The position numbers and the translations under genes are program-made. Positions 1 through 8,100 of a DNA stretch of 64,000 bases are shown here, piece after piece. Source of the DNA: JAGVSV01 sp040766135 (GTDB lineage: Bacteria; Bacillota; Clostridia; Christensenellales; Aristaeellaceae); contig JAXGRA010000005.1 in the NCBI GenBank assembly GCA_040766135.1, positions 62,001-126,000 on the forward strand. Direction: 5' to 3'. Below the pieces are notes generated by a model. The model had not been told where the DNA came from. It saw only the letters and a program-made list of their open reading frames with translations, and did no database searches. Numbering within the stretch: the first letter of the stretch is position 1; each line of letters begins with the position of its first letter.

Positions 1-233
1 TCCTTTTGTCCGTCAAAGGGCACCAGCGGTTCCATTTCCATCCAGATGCGCGAGCGCACCGCTGCGCGCCGTATCTCACACGGCTCAGGGTCATTATAAA
101 ATTCCAGCGCCAGCGTGGTAATCACTTGCTCCTCAAACGGATAAGCATCGGCGCGCCCGTCAAACAGCACGTCCTGCCCGCAGGTCAGGCGCAGCATCAG
201 CGTCTGTTTCTTTTTTCGCTTGAACAGCCCCAT
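1..233 (-). CDS. Hypothetical protein, N-terminal part (runs off left edge)
   Basis: An open frame of about 77 codons starts at an ATG (complement of 231-233) and continues to the window edge without a stop. The start MGLFKRKKKQTLMLRL is basic, followed by an ordinary soluble-looking sequence. The ATG lies one base after the stop of the UroD-family gene upstream, so the two are probably co-transcribed and translationally coupled; no strong Shine-Dalgarno is visible. I do not recognise the family. Only the N-terminus is present, so no function is proposed. Confidence 0.6.
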   Translation of the reverse strand, partial: MGLFKRKKKQTLMLRLTCGQDVLFDGRADAYPFEEQVITTLALEFYNDPEPCEIRRAAVRSRIWMEMEPLVPFDGQK

Positions 234-234
234 G

Positions 235-1242
235 CTATTGTGCGGCCTTGATGGTGTATTCGTTCAGCAACCGCAAGTAAATACGATAGTTTTCCAGCGA
301 CACGCCGGGTGGCGTTTGATGATCCACCGAGGGGATAAACCCACCCTTTTTCATGGCAGGCAGCAGGCGCTCAAACTCTGCACGCATTTTTTCCTCGCCC
401 AGCGGCATCACCATCTTGTCATAGTGCCCCAACAGCAGGAAATGCGGATGCCGCTCACGCAGCACATCGACATCCACCCCGGCCTGCCGTTCCAGCGGCA
501 GCACGCCCTGGATGCCCGCGCGCTCAAACCAGGGGATCATCTTGGTGACATCGCCGTCGGAATCAATAAATACAAGGATGTCCCGGTCGTTTAAAAATGC
601 AATCAGCTTGCGGTAGTAGGGCAGCAGAAATTCGTCAAACTGCCGCTCGGACAGCATGGGGCCGTTGTTGTAGCTCATGTCCTCCGCGATGGTGATAAAC
701 TCCGGCACATAATGCTCACACAGCTGTTCCAGCTTGCGGATGTTGTAGTCCACCAAATCGCTGTTGATGCGGTGCATGAGCTCCGGCTCGTCATAAAAAG
801 CGTATAGATGCGGCTCAATGCCCAACAGCGTACGCGGGCCCCAGAAGGGGCCGTCCACCGTGGCCCAGCAGATGCCCTCGCCGGACAACTGATACCGCCG
901 GTAGGCCGCCAGCAGTTCGGCGCGCACCGGCAGATGCTCCGGGTACAGCGTGGGCAATATGCGCGTGTATTCATCGTTGTTGGCAATGATGGGCAGGCCG
1001 TGCCCCGGGGCGCGCGGCGTCTGCGGGGTGAAAAACCCAATCCACACCTGCAAGTGCAGATCCAGCCCCAAATGCTGCTGCAGCGCTTCGTTTTTGGGCA
1101 GGTCAGGATGCGGGGGAACGGCCAGCCCTTCGCTTTCCCAGCGCGTGATGGTCTTGTCCCACCAGGTGGCCCATTCCATGCGCGGCAGGCGGTCAACGGG
1201 TTGGAAGCGCATGATGTTGGCAAAGCGTTCGCGGGTAGTCAT
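235..1242 (-). CDS. Uroporphyrinogen decarboxylase (URO-D) family protein
   Basis: A 335-residue protein of the URO-D superfamily, the group of HemE and the MtaA/CmuA corrinoid methyltransferases. The N-terminus (TTRERFANIMRFQPVDRLPR) is typical of the non-HemE branch found in anaerobes. The C-terminal half has the barrel strands ending in a GVDVDVLRERHP-like segment and a late SVDHQTPPG segment. The start was set at 1242 because GGAGGA lies just upstream; the open frame extends a further 49 codons upstream through non-coding-like sequence. It sits at the end of the murG operon, 19 bp after murG. No heme pathway genes are nearby, so a methyltransferase-like or unknown decarboxylase role is more likely than HemE; the substrate is unknown. 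Confidence 0.8.
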   Translation of the reverse strand: MTTRERFANIMRFQPVDRLPRMEWATWWDKTITRWESEGLAVPPHPDLPKNEALQQHLGLDLHLQVWIGFFTPQTPRAPGHGLPIIANNDEYTRILPTLYPEHLPVRAELLAAYRRYQLSGEGICWATVDGPFWGPRTLLGIEPHLYAFYDEPELMHRINSDLVDYNIRKLEQLCEHYVPEFITIAEDMSYNNGPMLSERQFDEFLLPYYRKLIAFLNDRDILVFIDSDGDVTKMIPWFERAGIQGVLPLERQAGVDVDVLRERHPHFLLLGHYDKMVMPLGEEKMRAEFERLLPAMKKGGFIPSVDHQTPPGVSLENYRIYLRLLNEYTIKAAQ

Positions 1243-1261
1243 GTCCTCCTCCGATAGATGA

Positions 1262-2329
1262 TTATTCTTTGTGCTGGATGCTTTCGATAAGCGCCAACAC
1301 GGCCTGTGTGCCGTCGGCGGCGGGCGCATCGGCCAGCACCTGGCGCAGGCGGGGCGCATCCTGTCCAAGTGCATCCAGCGCGCTGACAAGGCTGTCTTCG
1401 GTCAGGTTCTCCTGAAGCAGCACGTGCGCCAGGCCACGCTGGCGGTAGCTTTCCGCGTTGAGGAGCTGATCGCCCCGGCTGGCTCCCTTAGGATAGGGCA
1501 CCAGCAGCATAGGCAACCCCAGCGCCTGAAACTCGCACAGGGCATTGGCTCCGGCGCGGGACAGCACCATATCGGCGCAGGCCAGCGCATGCGGCAGGTC
1601 ATCGGACAAAAACTCTGCCTGCCAGTAGCCAGGCAGCCCGTCCAGCTCCGGCGCGCGGTTGTTGCGCCCGCACAGGTGCAGCACATCCATATGTGGCGTT
1701 AACCGGGGCAACGCCTGGCGCAACGCGGCGTTGACGCTTTGCGCGCCGGAACTGCCGCCCATCATCAGCAGGATAGGGCGTTTGCCTGAAAACCCGGTCA
1801 TGGCCAGCCCCTGCTCCCGGCTGCCTAAAAACAGCTCCGGCCGCAGCGGGGTACCCGTCAGCACGCCCTTTTTGCCCAACAACGCGGCGCATTCAGGGAA
1901 GGTGGTGGCCACCTTTTTTGCAAATCGCAGGGCGATGCGGTTGGCCAGGCCTGGTGTCAGGTCGCTTTCGTGGCACAGCACCGGCACGCGGTTAAGCCAC
2001 GCGCCAAAAACAACGGGCACCGATACAAATCCGCCCTTGCTAAAGCACACATTGGGCTTAATCCTGCGAATCAGCCGGACCGAGCTAAAGGCCCCCGCCA
2101 ACACGCGGAAGGGGTCGGTCAGATTTTTCCAATCCTTATACCGGCGCAGCTTGCCTGTGCTGACCCCATAATACGTAATGCCCGGCAGCGACATAATATC
2201 GCGCTCCACCCCGGCTTTGGAACCGATGTAGTGCACCTCATAGCCGTTTTTCAGCAAATGCGGCAGCAACGCCAGATGTGGCGTTACGTGGCCGGCCGTG
2301 CCGCCGCCGGTTAGCACAATGCGCTTCAA
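1262..2329 (-). CDS. murG: UDP-GlcNAc:lipid I GlcNAc transferase MurG
   Basis: 355 residues, the usual family length. MurG is the membrane-associated GT28 enzyme that adds GlcNAc to lipid I to make lipid II for peptidoglycan. The glycine-rich GGGTAGH motif lies at residues 8-14 and the second signature (MMGGSSGAQ) in the C-terminal domain, followed by the nucleotide-sugar region with SRAGANALCE. The start codon is TTG (complement of 2327-2329). It overlaps the stop of the upstream ferritin-like gene by four bases, with GGAG about 9 nt upstream, which supports translational coupling. Here murG is outside a dcw-type cluster and inside a mixed operon with a glycosyltransferase and redox proteins. 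Confidence 0.95.
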   Translation of the reverse strand: MKRIVLTGGGTAGHVTPHLALLPHLLKNGYEVHYIGSKAGVERDIMSLPGITYYGVSTGKLRRYKDWKNLTDPFRVLAGAFSSVRLIRRIKPNVCFSKGGFVSVPVVFGAWLNRVPVLCHESDLTPGLANRIALRFAKKVATTFPECAALLGKKGVLTGTPLRPELFLGSREQGLAMTGFSGKRPILLMMGGSSGAQSVNAALRQALPRLTPHMDVLHLCGRNNRAPELDGLPGYWQAEFLSDDLPHALACADMVLSRAGANALCEFQALGLPMLLVPYPKGASRGDQLLNAESYRQRGLAHVLLQENLTEDSLVSALDALGQDAPRLRQVLADAPAADGTQAVLALIESIQHKE

Positions 2330-2787
2330 GTATCCGACTCCAGCAATGTGTTTAGCGTGTGCAGGTGTTCTTGCTCTTCTTGCGCAATCAGCAGGAAAGT
2401 TTCCCGCGCCTCGCCCGTGCAGGCTTCGGCAAAGGCCTGATAGTGCTGCACCGCGCTTTCTTCCTCACGGGCGGCATACACAATCAGGCTATGCTCATCC
2501 TCAAAGGCGCGCTCACGCGCGGCGGCCATCAACCCGCCGGGGTGCAACACATCCGCGGCCTGTGCAGAAAGCAGCAGGCTCTTTTCATCCATTGTACCCT
2601 CGTCACCCAGCATGGTGACAAATGTCTTCAGATGATGCCGCTCTTCCTCCAACAGCCATTGGAGGGCATCGGCCACCTTGGGTGTGGAGAACAACATCTG
2701 CGCACGTTCATACAGCCCGATGGCGCGCTTTTCCATCTGGATGGCGATGGTCAGCGCTTCCTGGGCATTTGTTGCTTGTGGAATCAT
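2326..2787 (-). CDS. Ferritin-like / rubrerythrin-type four-helix protein
   Basis: 153 residues. Four helices carry the spaced Glu and EExxH-type ligands of the ferritin-like superfamily: MEKRAIGLYERA, LLEEERHHLKTF, REEESAVQHYQAF and AQEEQEHLHTL. This pattern predicts a di-iron site, as in rubrerythrin-type domains, but there is no rubredoxin domain. The start at 2787 overlaps the stop of the DUF1858 gene (ATGA), so the two are coupled. A longer frame begins 35 codons upstream, but that part reads as out-of-frame DUF1858 sequence. A role in peroxide or iron handling is inferred from the family, together with its redox neighbour. Confidence 0.8.
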   Translation of the reverse strand: MIPQATNAQEALTIAIQMEKRAIGLYERAQMLFSTPKVADALQWLLEEERHHLKTFVTMLGDEGTMDEKSLLLSAQAADVLHPGGLMAAARERAFEDEHSLIVYAAREEESAVQHYQAFAEACTGEARETFLLIAQEEQEHLHTLNTLLESDT

Positions 2788-2987
2788 TTTGATTGGGCCA
2801 GATATTCGTTCAGGCGCTCGACCAGCTGGTCTGCGTCTTGGCCATGGGCAGCGCAGGCCTGAGCCAGCGTTTCGCGGGTGGCGTGCGGACAAGCCAGGCA
2901 GTGCATGCCATGTTCCATAAAAATCTTGGCGGTGCCGCGATCAGTGCGCAGTACCTCGGCAATGGTGTTGGTTTTGGTGATTGTCAT
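2784..2987 (-). CDS. DUF1858 redox-disulfide domain protein
   Basis: 67 residues, matching the small DUF1858 proteins described as hybrid-cluster-protein-associated redox disulfide domains. The CLACPHA segment provides a CxxC pair preceded by a further Cys-containing turn (HGMHCLACP), as in the family. AAGGAGG precedes the ATG. The gene is coupled by ATGA overlap to the ferritin-like gene, so a joint role in oxygen or peroxide defence is plausible, though inferred. Biochemical function of the family is not well established. Confidence 0.85.
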   Translation of the reverse strand: MTITKTNTIAEVLRTDRGTAKIFMEHGMHCLACPHATRETLAQACAAHGQDADQLVERLNEYLAQSK

Positions 2988-3015
2988 GGGATTATCCTCC
3001 TTATATAATTATGGT

Positions 3016-3951
3016 TTATTTAGCGGAATCTGGAAAGCCGCGCGTGCTGGCCACCACGTACAAGGGGCGCCCTTTGGCTTCATCATAGATACGCGAGATA
3101 TAGGCCCCCACAATGCCCAATGCCAGCAGCACAATGCCGGTCAATGCTGTTTGCCAGGCGGCCAGCCACCACAAGCCGCCGCTTAAGCCCAGCAGGGCCA
3201 GCACAATCAGGGCGAACAGCCCCAGGCCGCTGAAGGCAATCAGCGCCAGCCCGGCCCATGCAATAAAGCTCAACGGCTTGTTGGAAAAACCAAAGATGCC
3301 GTTGGCGGACAATTTGAGCATTTTGCGCAGCGGGTAGTGTGTTTCGCCGGCAAAGCGCTTGTCGCGGTCAAACAGCACGGCCTCCTGCCGGAAGCCCACC
3401 CACGCAAACATGCCGCGCAGGTAGCGGTTGCGCTCCGGCATATGGCGCACCACATCGGCTACCTGTTTGTCCACCAGGCGGAAATCACCGGTATCCTCAG
3501 GGAAAGCATTGCCCGCCAGCTTGCGCAGCAGGCGGTAATATACCTTGGCCGTCCACTTTTTGAAGCCTGTTTCGCCCTTGCGGGAACGGCGCTTGCCGTA
3601 GACGACCTGCGCGCCCTGCCGCCATTTTTCGGCCATCTCCGGGATGACCTCGGGCGGGTCCTGCAAGTCGGCATCAATGATGACAATGGCCTCGCCCGTG
3701 GCGTAGTCCAGCCCGGCGCTGACGGCCACCTGATGGCCGCCGTTGCGCGCAAAATGCACCACGCGCACGTGACTGTCCTCCCGGGCCAACTGATCCAGCA
3801 GCAGCGGCGTTTTATCGCGGGAGCCGTCGTTGACATAGATAAGTTCATAGGTGTCGCCCATGCCCTGCATTACCTGGGTAAGCCGCTTGTGCGTTTCGTG
3901 CAGCACGGCCTCCTCGTTGTAGCAGGGGATGATGATGGAAAATACGCTCAC
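3016..3951 (-). CDS. GtrB/ArnC-like polyprenyl-phosphate glycosyltransferase (GT2)
   Basis: 311 residues. The N-terminal GT2 domain has IIPCYNEE, NDGS and DADLQDPP (DxD region) motifs, as in dolichol/undecaprenyl-phosphate sugar transferases. Two transmembrane helices follow (about residues 225-255 and 260-290), then a cytoplasmic tail with YDEAKGRP. The family moves a sugar from a nucleotide donor to undecaprenyl phosphate at the inner membrane face; the sugar is unknown. It lies 16 bp after the NYN gene and is likely in the same operon. GtrA-type flippase or acceptor-transferase genes are not adjacent, so the final acceptor cannot be named. Confidence 0.9.
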   Translation of the reverse strand: MSVFSIIIPCYNEEAVLHETHKRLTQVMQGMGDTYELIYVNDGSRDKTPLLLDQLAREDSHVRVVHFARNGGHQVAVSAGLDYATGEAIVIIDADLQDPPEVIPEMAEKWRQGAQVVYGKRRSRKGETGFKKWTAKVYYRLLRKLAGNAFPEDTGDFRLVDKQVADVVRHMPERNRYLRGMFAWVGFRQEAVLFDRDKRFAGETHYPLRKMLKLSANGIFGFSNKPLSFIAWAGLALIAFSGLGLFALIVLALLGLSGGLWWLAAWQTALTGIVLLALGIVGAYISRIYDEAKGRPLYVVASTRGFPDSAK

Positions 3952-3967
3952 AGCGCTTCTCCTTCCC

Positions 3968-4957
3968 TTAAAGCATCTTGATCAGCATGTTCTTTTGTGC
4001 GTCCATCTCCAGCGCCAGCACTTTTTCTTTTTCCAGCGCCTTGAGCAGGTCGGAGAAACGCTTAAAACCAATGCTCTTTTCAGAAAAGTTGGGGTACAGG
4101 CCTTGGATATCGGCCTTGAGGATGCTGGGATTGATGCGCTCAAACCCGTCCTCGCTGTAGTGCTTGAGCTGCTCGCGGAACAGCTCGATCCAGTTTTCGC
4201 GGGTTATCTGCGTAGCGCTCTTGTCCTCGGATACCTCATTGGCCAGCGATACCATTACGTTGTAATTATCGTTGCGCACTTTGATTTGCCCGTGGTCAGC
4301 CGATAGCTTGGTCAGCAGCTTGCCAAACGTGTTGCAGCCATAGGATTTTTCGTTAAAATCCGGACGCAGGCGCAGCAGCACGCCCTTCAATTCGCTGGCA
4401 AACATCTCATCACCGTCAGACTGTTCGCTTAGGATGCTGACAATCAGCTTGAGCAGCGCCGCATCATCGCCGGCAGCATCATCGTTTTTCTTGGATTTCT
4501 CAGACGAGGAGCGGCGTGTGCGTACCGACTCTAAAAATTGGAACTCATTGCAGGCGTTGATAAAAATCTTGCTGGCTACCTCGCTACGCGAAATCCCCAG
4601 CACATATTTGCCCATGCTTTTCAGTTTTCCCACCAGCGGCGTATAGTCGCTGTCGCCCGATACAATACAAAAAGAATCAATCAAGGGGTTGGTATAGGCC
4701 ACTTCCATGGCATCCAGCACCAGTAAAATATCGGCGTTGTTTTTTTGCGCCACGCCATGACGCAGAGAGGGCACAACATCAAAGGTGTTGGACAACAGCA
4801 CTTCCTTCAGGGCGCTGAACCGTTCCGTGTACCCATATACAATGCCCAGCAGGATATCCCCGCGGATTTTCACTTTTTCTAGAATGTCGTTTAAGGTTTC
4901 AACTTTTGCGCCGCAGTTTTCCAAATCGACAAATACGGCAAAGCGCGCAGTACTCAA
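3968..4957 (-). CDS. NYN-domain (LabA/PIN-like) protein with C-terminal LOTUS/OST-HTH domains
   Basis: 329 residues. The N-terminal NYN domain shows FVDLEN (residues 9-14), NNADILLVLDAME and VSGDSDYTPL, the acidic positions expected for a PIN-like metal-dependent nuclease. After a charged linker there are two OST-HTH/LOTUS-type modules (about residues 175-245 and 265-329) that bind RNA in related proteins. The start is placed at TTG 4957 because AAGGAG lies just upstream; a TTG at 4978 would put that ribosome binding site inside the gene. It is the first gene of the leftward operon and has its own promoter at 5015-5043. An RNA-processing role is inferred from domains only. Confidence 0.85.
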   Translation of the reverse strand: MSTARFAVFVDLENCGAKVETLNDILEKVKIRGDILLGIVYGYTERFSALKEVLLSNTFDVVPSLRHGVAQKNNADILLVLDAMEVAYTNPLIDSFCIVSGDSDYTPLVGKLKSMGKYVLGISRSEVASKIFINACNEFQFLESVRTRRSSSEKSKKNDDAAGDDAALLKLIVSILSEQSDGDEMFASELKGVLLRLRPDFNEKSYGCNTFGKLLTKLSADHGQIKVRNDNYNVMVSLANEVSEDKSATQITRENWIELFREQLKHYSEDGFERINPSILKADIQGLYPNFSEKSIGFKRFSDLLKALEKEKVLALEMDAQKNMLIKML

Positions 4958-5014
4958 TATAGATAAACTCCTTTTCAATGATAAAGCATGTTGCAGCCAT
5001 ATGCTGCCCGTACA

Positions 5015-5043
5015 AGTATACCATAGAATGACCTTTCGCCCAA
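5015..5043 (-). promoter_or_regulatory. Sigma-A-type promoter for the NYN-murG operon
   Basis: On the minus strand TTGGGC (complement of 5038-5043) is followed after 17 bp by TATACT (complement of 5015-5020). This lies about 55 bp upstream of the NYN gene start. The -35 overlaps the left arm of the 5041-5078 inverted repeat. Confidence 0.6.
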
Positions 5044-5078
5044 CGCACGCTGCATGAACATGGGCCTATTGTGCGTTG
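5041..5078. promoter_or_regulatory. Inverted repeat CAACGCAC / GTGCGTTG between divergent promoters
   Basis: CAACGCAC at 5041-5048 and its exact complement at 5071-5078 flank a 22-bp spacer. The left arm touches the -35 of the NYN promoter and the right arm lies 20 bp before the -35 of the giant surface-protein promoter. It could be an operator controlling both directions; no regulator gene is adjacent. Confidence 0.35.
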
Positions 5079-5097
5079 TATGGATATGGGGCGCGAA

Positions 5098-5126
5098 TTG
5101 ACAGGAGCGACGTTTCGTCATAGAAT
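5098..5126 (+). promoter_or_regulatory. Strong sigma-A promoter for the giant surface protein
   Basis: TTGACA at 5098-5103 and TAGAAT at 5121-5126 are separated by exactly 17 bp, close to the consensus. GAGGAGGT at 5152-5159 and the ATG at 5165 follow, giving a short leader of about 30 nt. Confidence 0.8.
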
Positions 5127-5164
5127 TGTAATGATTTGCTAACCCCCATCCGAGGAGGTATTGT

Positions 5165-8100
5165 ATGAAGAAATCTAAGTACGCCCCTATATACCGCGCT
5201 TTAGGTGCGTGGGTATTAAGCCTGATGATGCTGTTGACTCCCCTATTAGCCTGGGCGCAGCCTGCGTTGCAGCCGCTGGAAATTACGCTGGAGTGGACAG
5301 GTACTGACGGCACGCCCAAGGTAGCCAGCGCCACCCCGGTACCCTATCCGGGGTATGAAAATGCGCTGTGGCTGTATCTGGACGCGGAGGCCATTGGGCA
5401 GGATGCCAGCCTGCGGCTGAATGATACCATGGGCCAGTTTGCGGGCGGTTTTGCGCTGCCCGATGGCCGCAGGTTGGAGGGTGATATGCCCTTGTCCAGC
5501 CTGCCCTATGTGGATGCAGGCACCGCTCCTGGCGACCTGTACATGGAAATTTGGGCCTATGTGGCTGCTGAACAGCCGCCCACTGTGTTCCGACTGTACC
5601 TGTCGCTGATGGCGGTGCAGCCCGAGCCGCCGGAGGAGGAGCCAACGGCGGAGCCGACTATGGTGCCGGATGCACAGGTGAGCGTGTTTTATGTGGATGC
5701 CAACCAGGCTCCTGTAGCCGAAGGACGCACTGAGTTTGTCCCCGCAGGTAGCAGTGCCGTAATTACTGCACCCCAGAGCATTGGTGATTATGTGCTGACT
5801 GGTGCAGCCGAGCAGCAAGTATATGTGGACGGGAACGGCGTGGCAAACCCCGGCCAGGTGTTTTTTGTATATGCTTTGCCCGAGACGCCCGAGCCCACCA
5901 CGGCACCAGACGCACAGGTAAGCATATTTTATGTAGACCAAAACAATCAGGCCATAACGGATATGGCTGTTCAAATGGTTCCTGCCGGTAGCAGTGCAAT
6001 GATCACCGCGCCGCAAAGCATTGGTGAATACCTGCTGAGCGGAGCCGCGGAGCAGCAGGTGTTTGTGGATGAGAACGGCGTAGCATCGCCCGACCATGTG
6101 GTGTTTGTTTATGTGCTGCCTGAAACGCCGGAGCCGACAACAGTACCGGATGCACAGGTAGGCGTGTTCTATGTAGACCAAGACAACCAGCCCGTTGCAG
6201 ACGCAGTTGTTCAGACGATACCCGCTGGCAGCAGTGCCACGATTACCGCCCCGCAGAACATCGGCGATTATTTGTTGGCCGGCGCAGCCGAGCAGCAGGT
6301 GTTTGTGGACGAGAACGGCGTAGCATTGCCTGACCATGTGGTGTTTGTGTATGTCTTGCCTGAAACGCCGGAACCCACTGCGGAACCGCTCAAAGCCTGG
6401 GTGAGCGTGGTGTATTTGGATACCAACCAAATGCCCATCGCCCCTGGCCACGATGTGGAAGTGACCGAAGGTATAACGCCGGTGATCGCCATGCCGCAGG
6501 GCCTGGGCGAGGAGTACCAGCTGCAGGGGCCGGACGTGCAGGAAGTGGAGCTGACCGCAGACGGCGCCCTCATCCCGGAGCAGGTGGTGTTTACCTATCA
6601 ATATGTGGGTGCCACTGTGGTGGTAACCGATGTACCTACGGCGGAACCGACCATCGAACCCACTGTTGAACCCACCGATGCACCTGCCGAAGAGGTGGCC
6701 ACCGATGTTTCGCAGGAATATATTCCGGTGGACGGCGAACCCATCAACCGCTGGGCTGAAGTAACGGCCAGCAGCCTTAATTTCCGCAAGGGCACCAGCC
6801 GCAACGCTGACATCATTACGGAGCTTACGCGCGGCACGCGCTTCTATGTGTATGATCAACAAACGGTTGATGGCAAGGCTTGGTGGCATATCATGGCCAA
6901 TGGCCGCGAGGGTTACCTGATGGCGGAATACGCCCGCATGCTCAACGATGCGGAAAATACCGCGATGGAGGCTTCGCTGGCTTCCCCCGTGCCGCTGCCG
7001 CAGACCGCAGTGCCGGAGACAGAAGTTCCTGAAACAGCCGCCCCCGAAACGCCTGCCCTCGAAACGCCTGCCCCTGAAACAGCTGCCCCGGAAACAGCGA
7101 CAGCGGCACCCCAAACACAGCCTGAGGAGGAACCGCCCCTCCAGGCGCAGCAGCAACCACCGGCCGCAGAGCCTACTCCCATTGTGGACGGCATGCCCAT
7201 CAACCGCTGGGGTGCGGTCACCATCAACCGCGTCAATTTCCGCGAAGGCCCAGGCACCAGCCATGGCATCATTGTAGAATTTAAGCAGAATGCACTGCTG
7301 TATATCTACACGCAGGAAACCGTGGATGGAACCCCCTGGTATCAGGGTGTATTCAACGGAAGAACAGGTTACATCATGGCGAAGTATGTGCGCCTGCTGA
7401 CCGATGAGGAAAATGCTGCGCAGGAAGCTACGCTGGCTACGCCGGTGCCGCCATTTACTACGGAGGAAGAACCTACCACGGAGCCGACGCAGGAGCCCAC
7501 GCTTGAACCAACTGCTGAGCCCACTGAGGAGCCGACACCAGAACCTACCGAAGAACCCACGCCGATCATTAGCGGGCCGGTAGATGTAAATGTTTACTAT
7601 GAGGATTTGATGGGCAACCTGGTCGCCACAACGCAGGTGTTTTCTGCGGTGGATGGCACCAACTCAATAGAGGCCAAGCCGACGGATTTAAAGGAAGGCT
7701 ATGTGCTGGATGATGAAGCCGTCAAGTATGTCATTGTCAAGAACAACGAGGCCCAGCCCAGCCAGGTGCGTTTCCTGTATGCGCAGGTGGAAGCCCCGGC
7801 TTCGGAGGAACCCGCCCCCGCCCCCATGGTAAAGATTGTCTATGTCTATTATAAGGATCAACTGGACAACACGCTGTATACACAAAGCGTCACCTGCTAT
7901 GAGAATGAGAATAATATCATCCTAGCCGATCCCAAGCTGATTCCGGGCAATGAAAACGGCAAGTATGCACTTAACGATGTGCCGCAGAAAACCGTGACGG
8001 TGGACAGCGAAGGCAACGCCACCCCAGAAGAGGTTGTGTTCCTGTTTGCCGATACGCGCGCGGGTATGAGCACAGATGTCAAGGTGCACTTCCGTCTGGA

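Noticed and set aside
5669..6388. Regular repeats as a CRISPR array
   Set aside because: Units are 240 bp, coding and in frame, without short identical repeats and unique spacers.
5246..7264. 672-codon open frame opposite the giant gene
   Set aside because: It mirrors the repetitive, GC-biased codons of the plus-strand gene, has no ribosome binding site and no recognisable domain.
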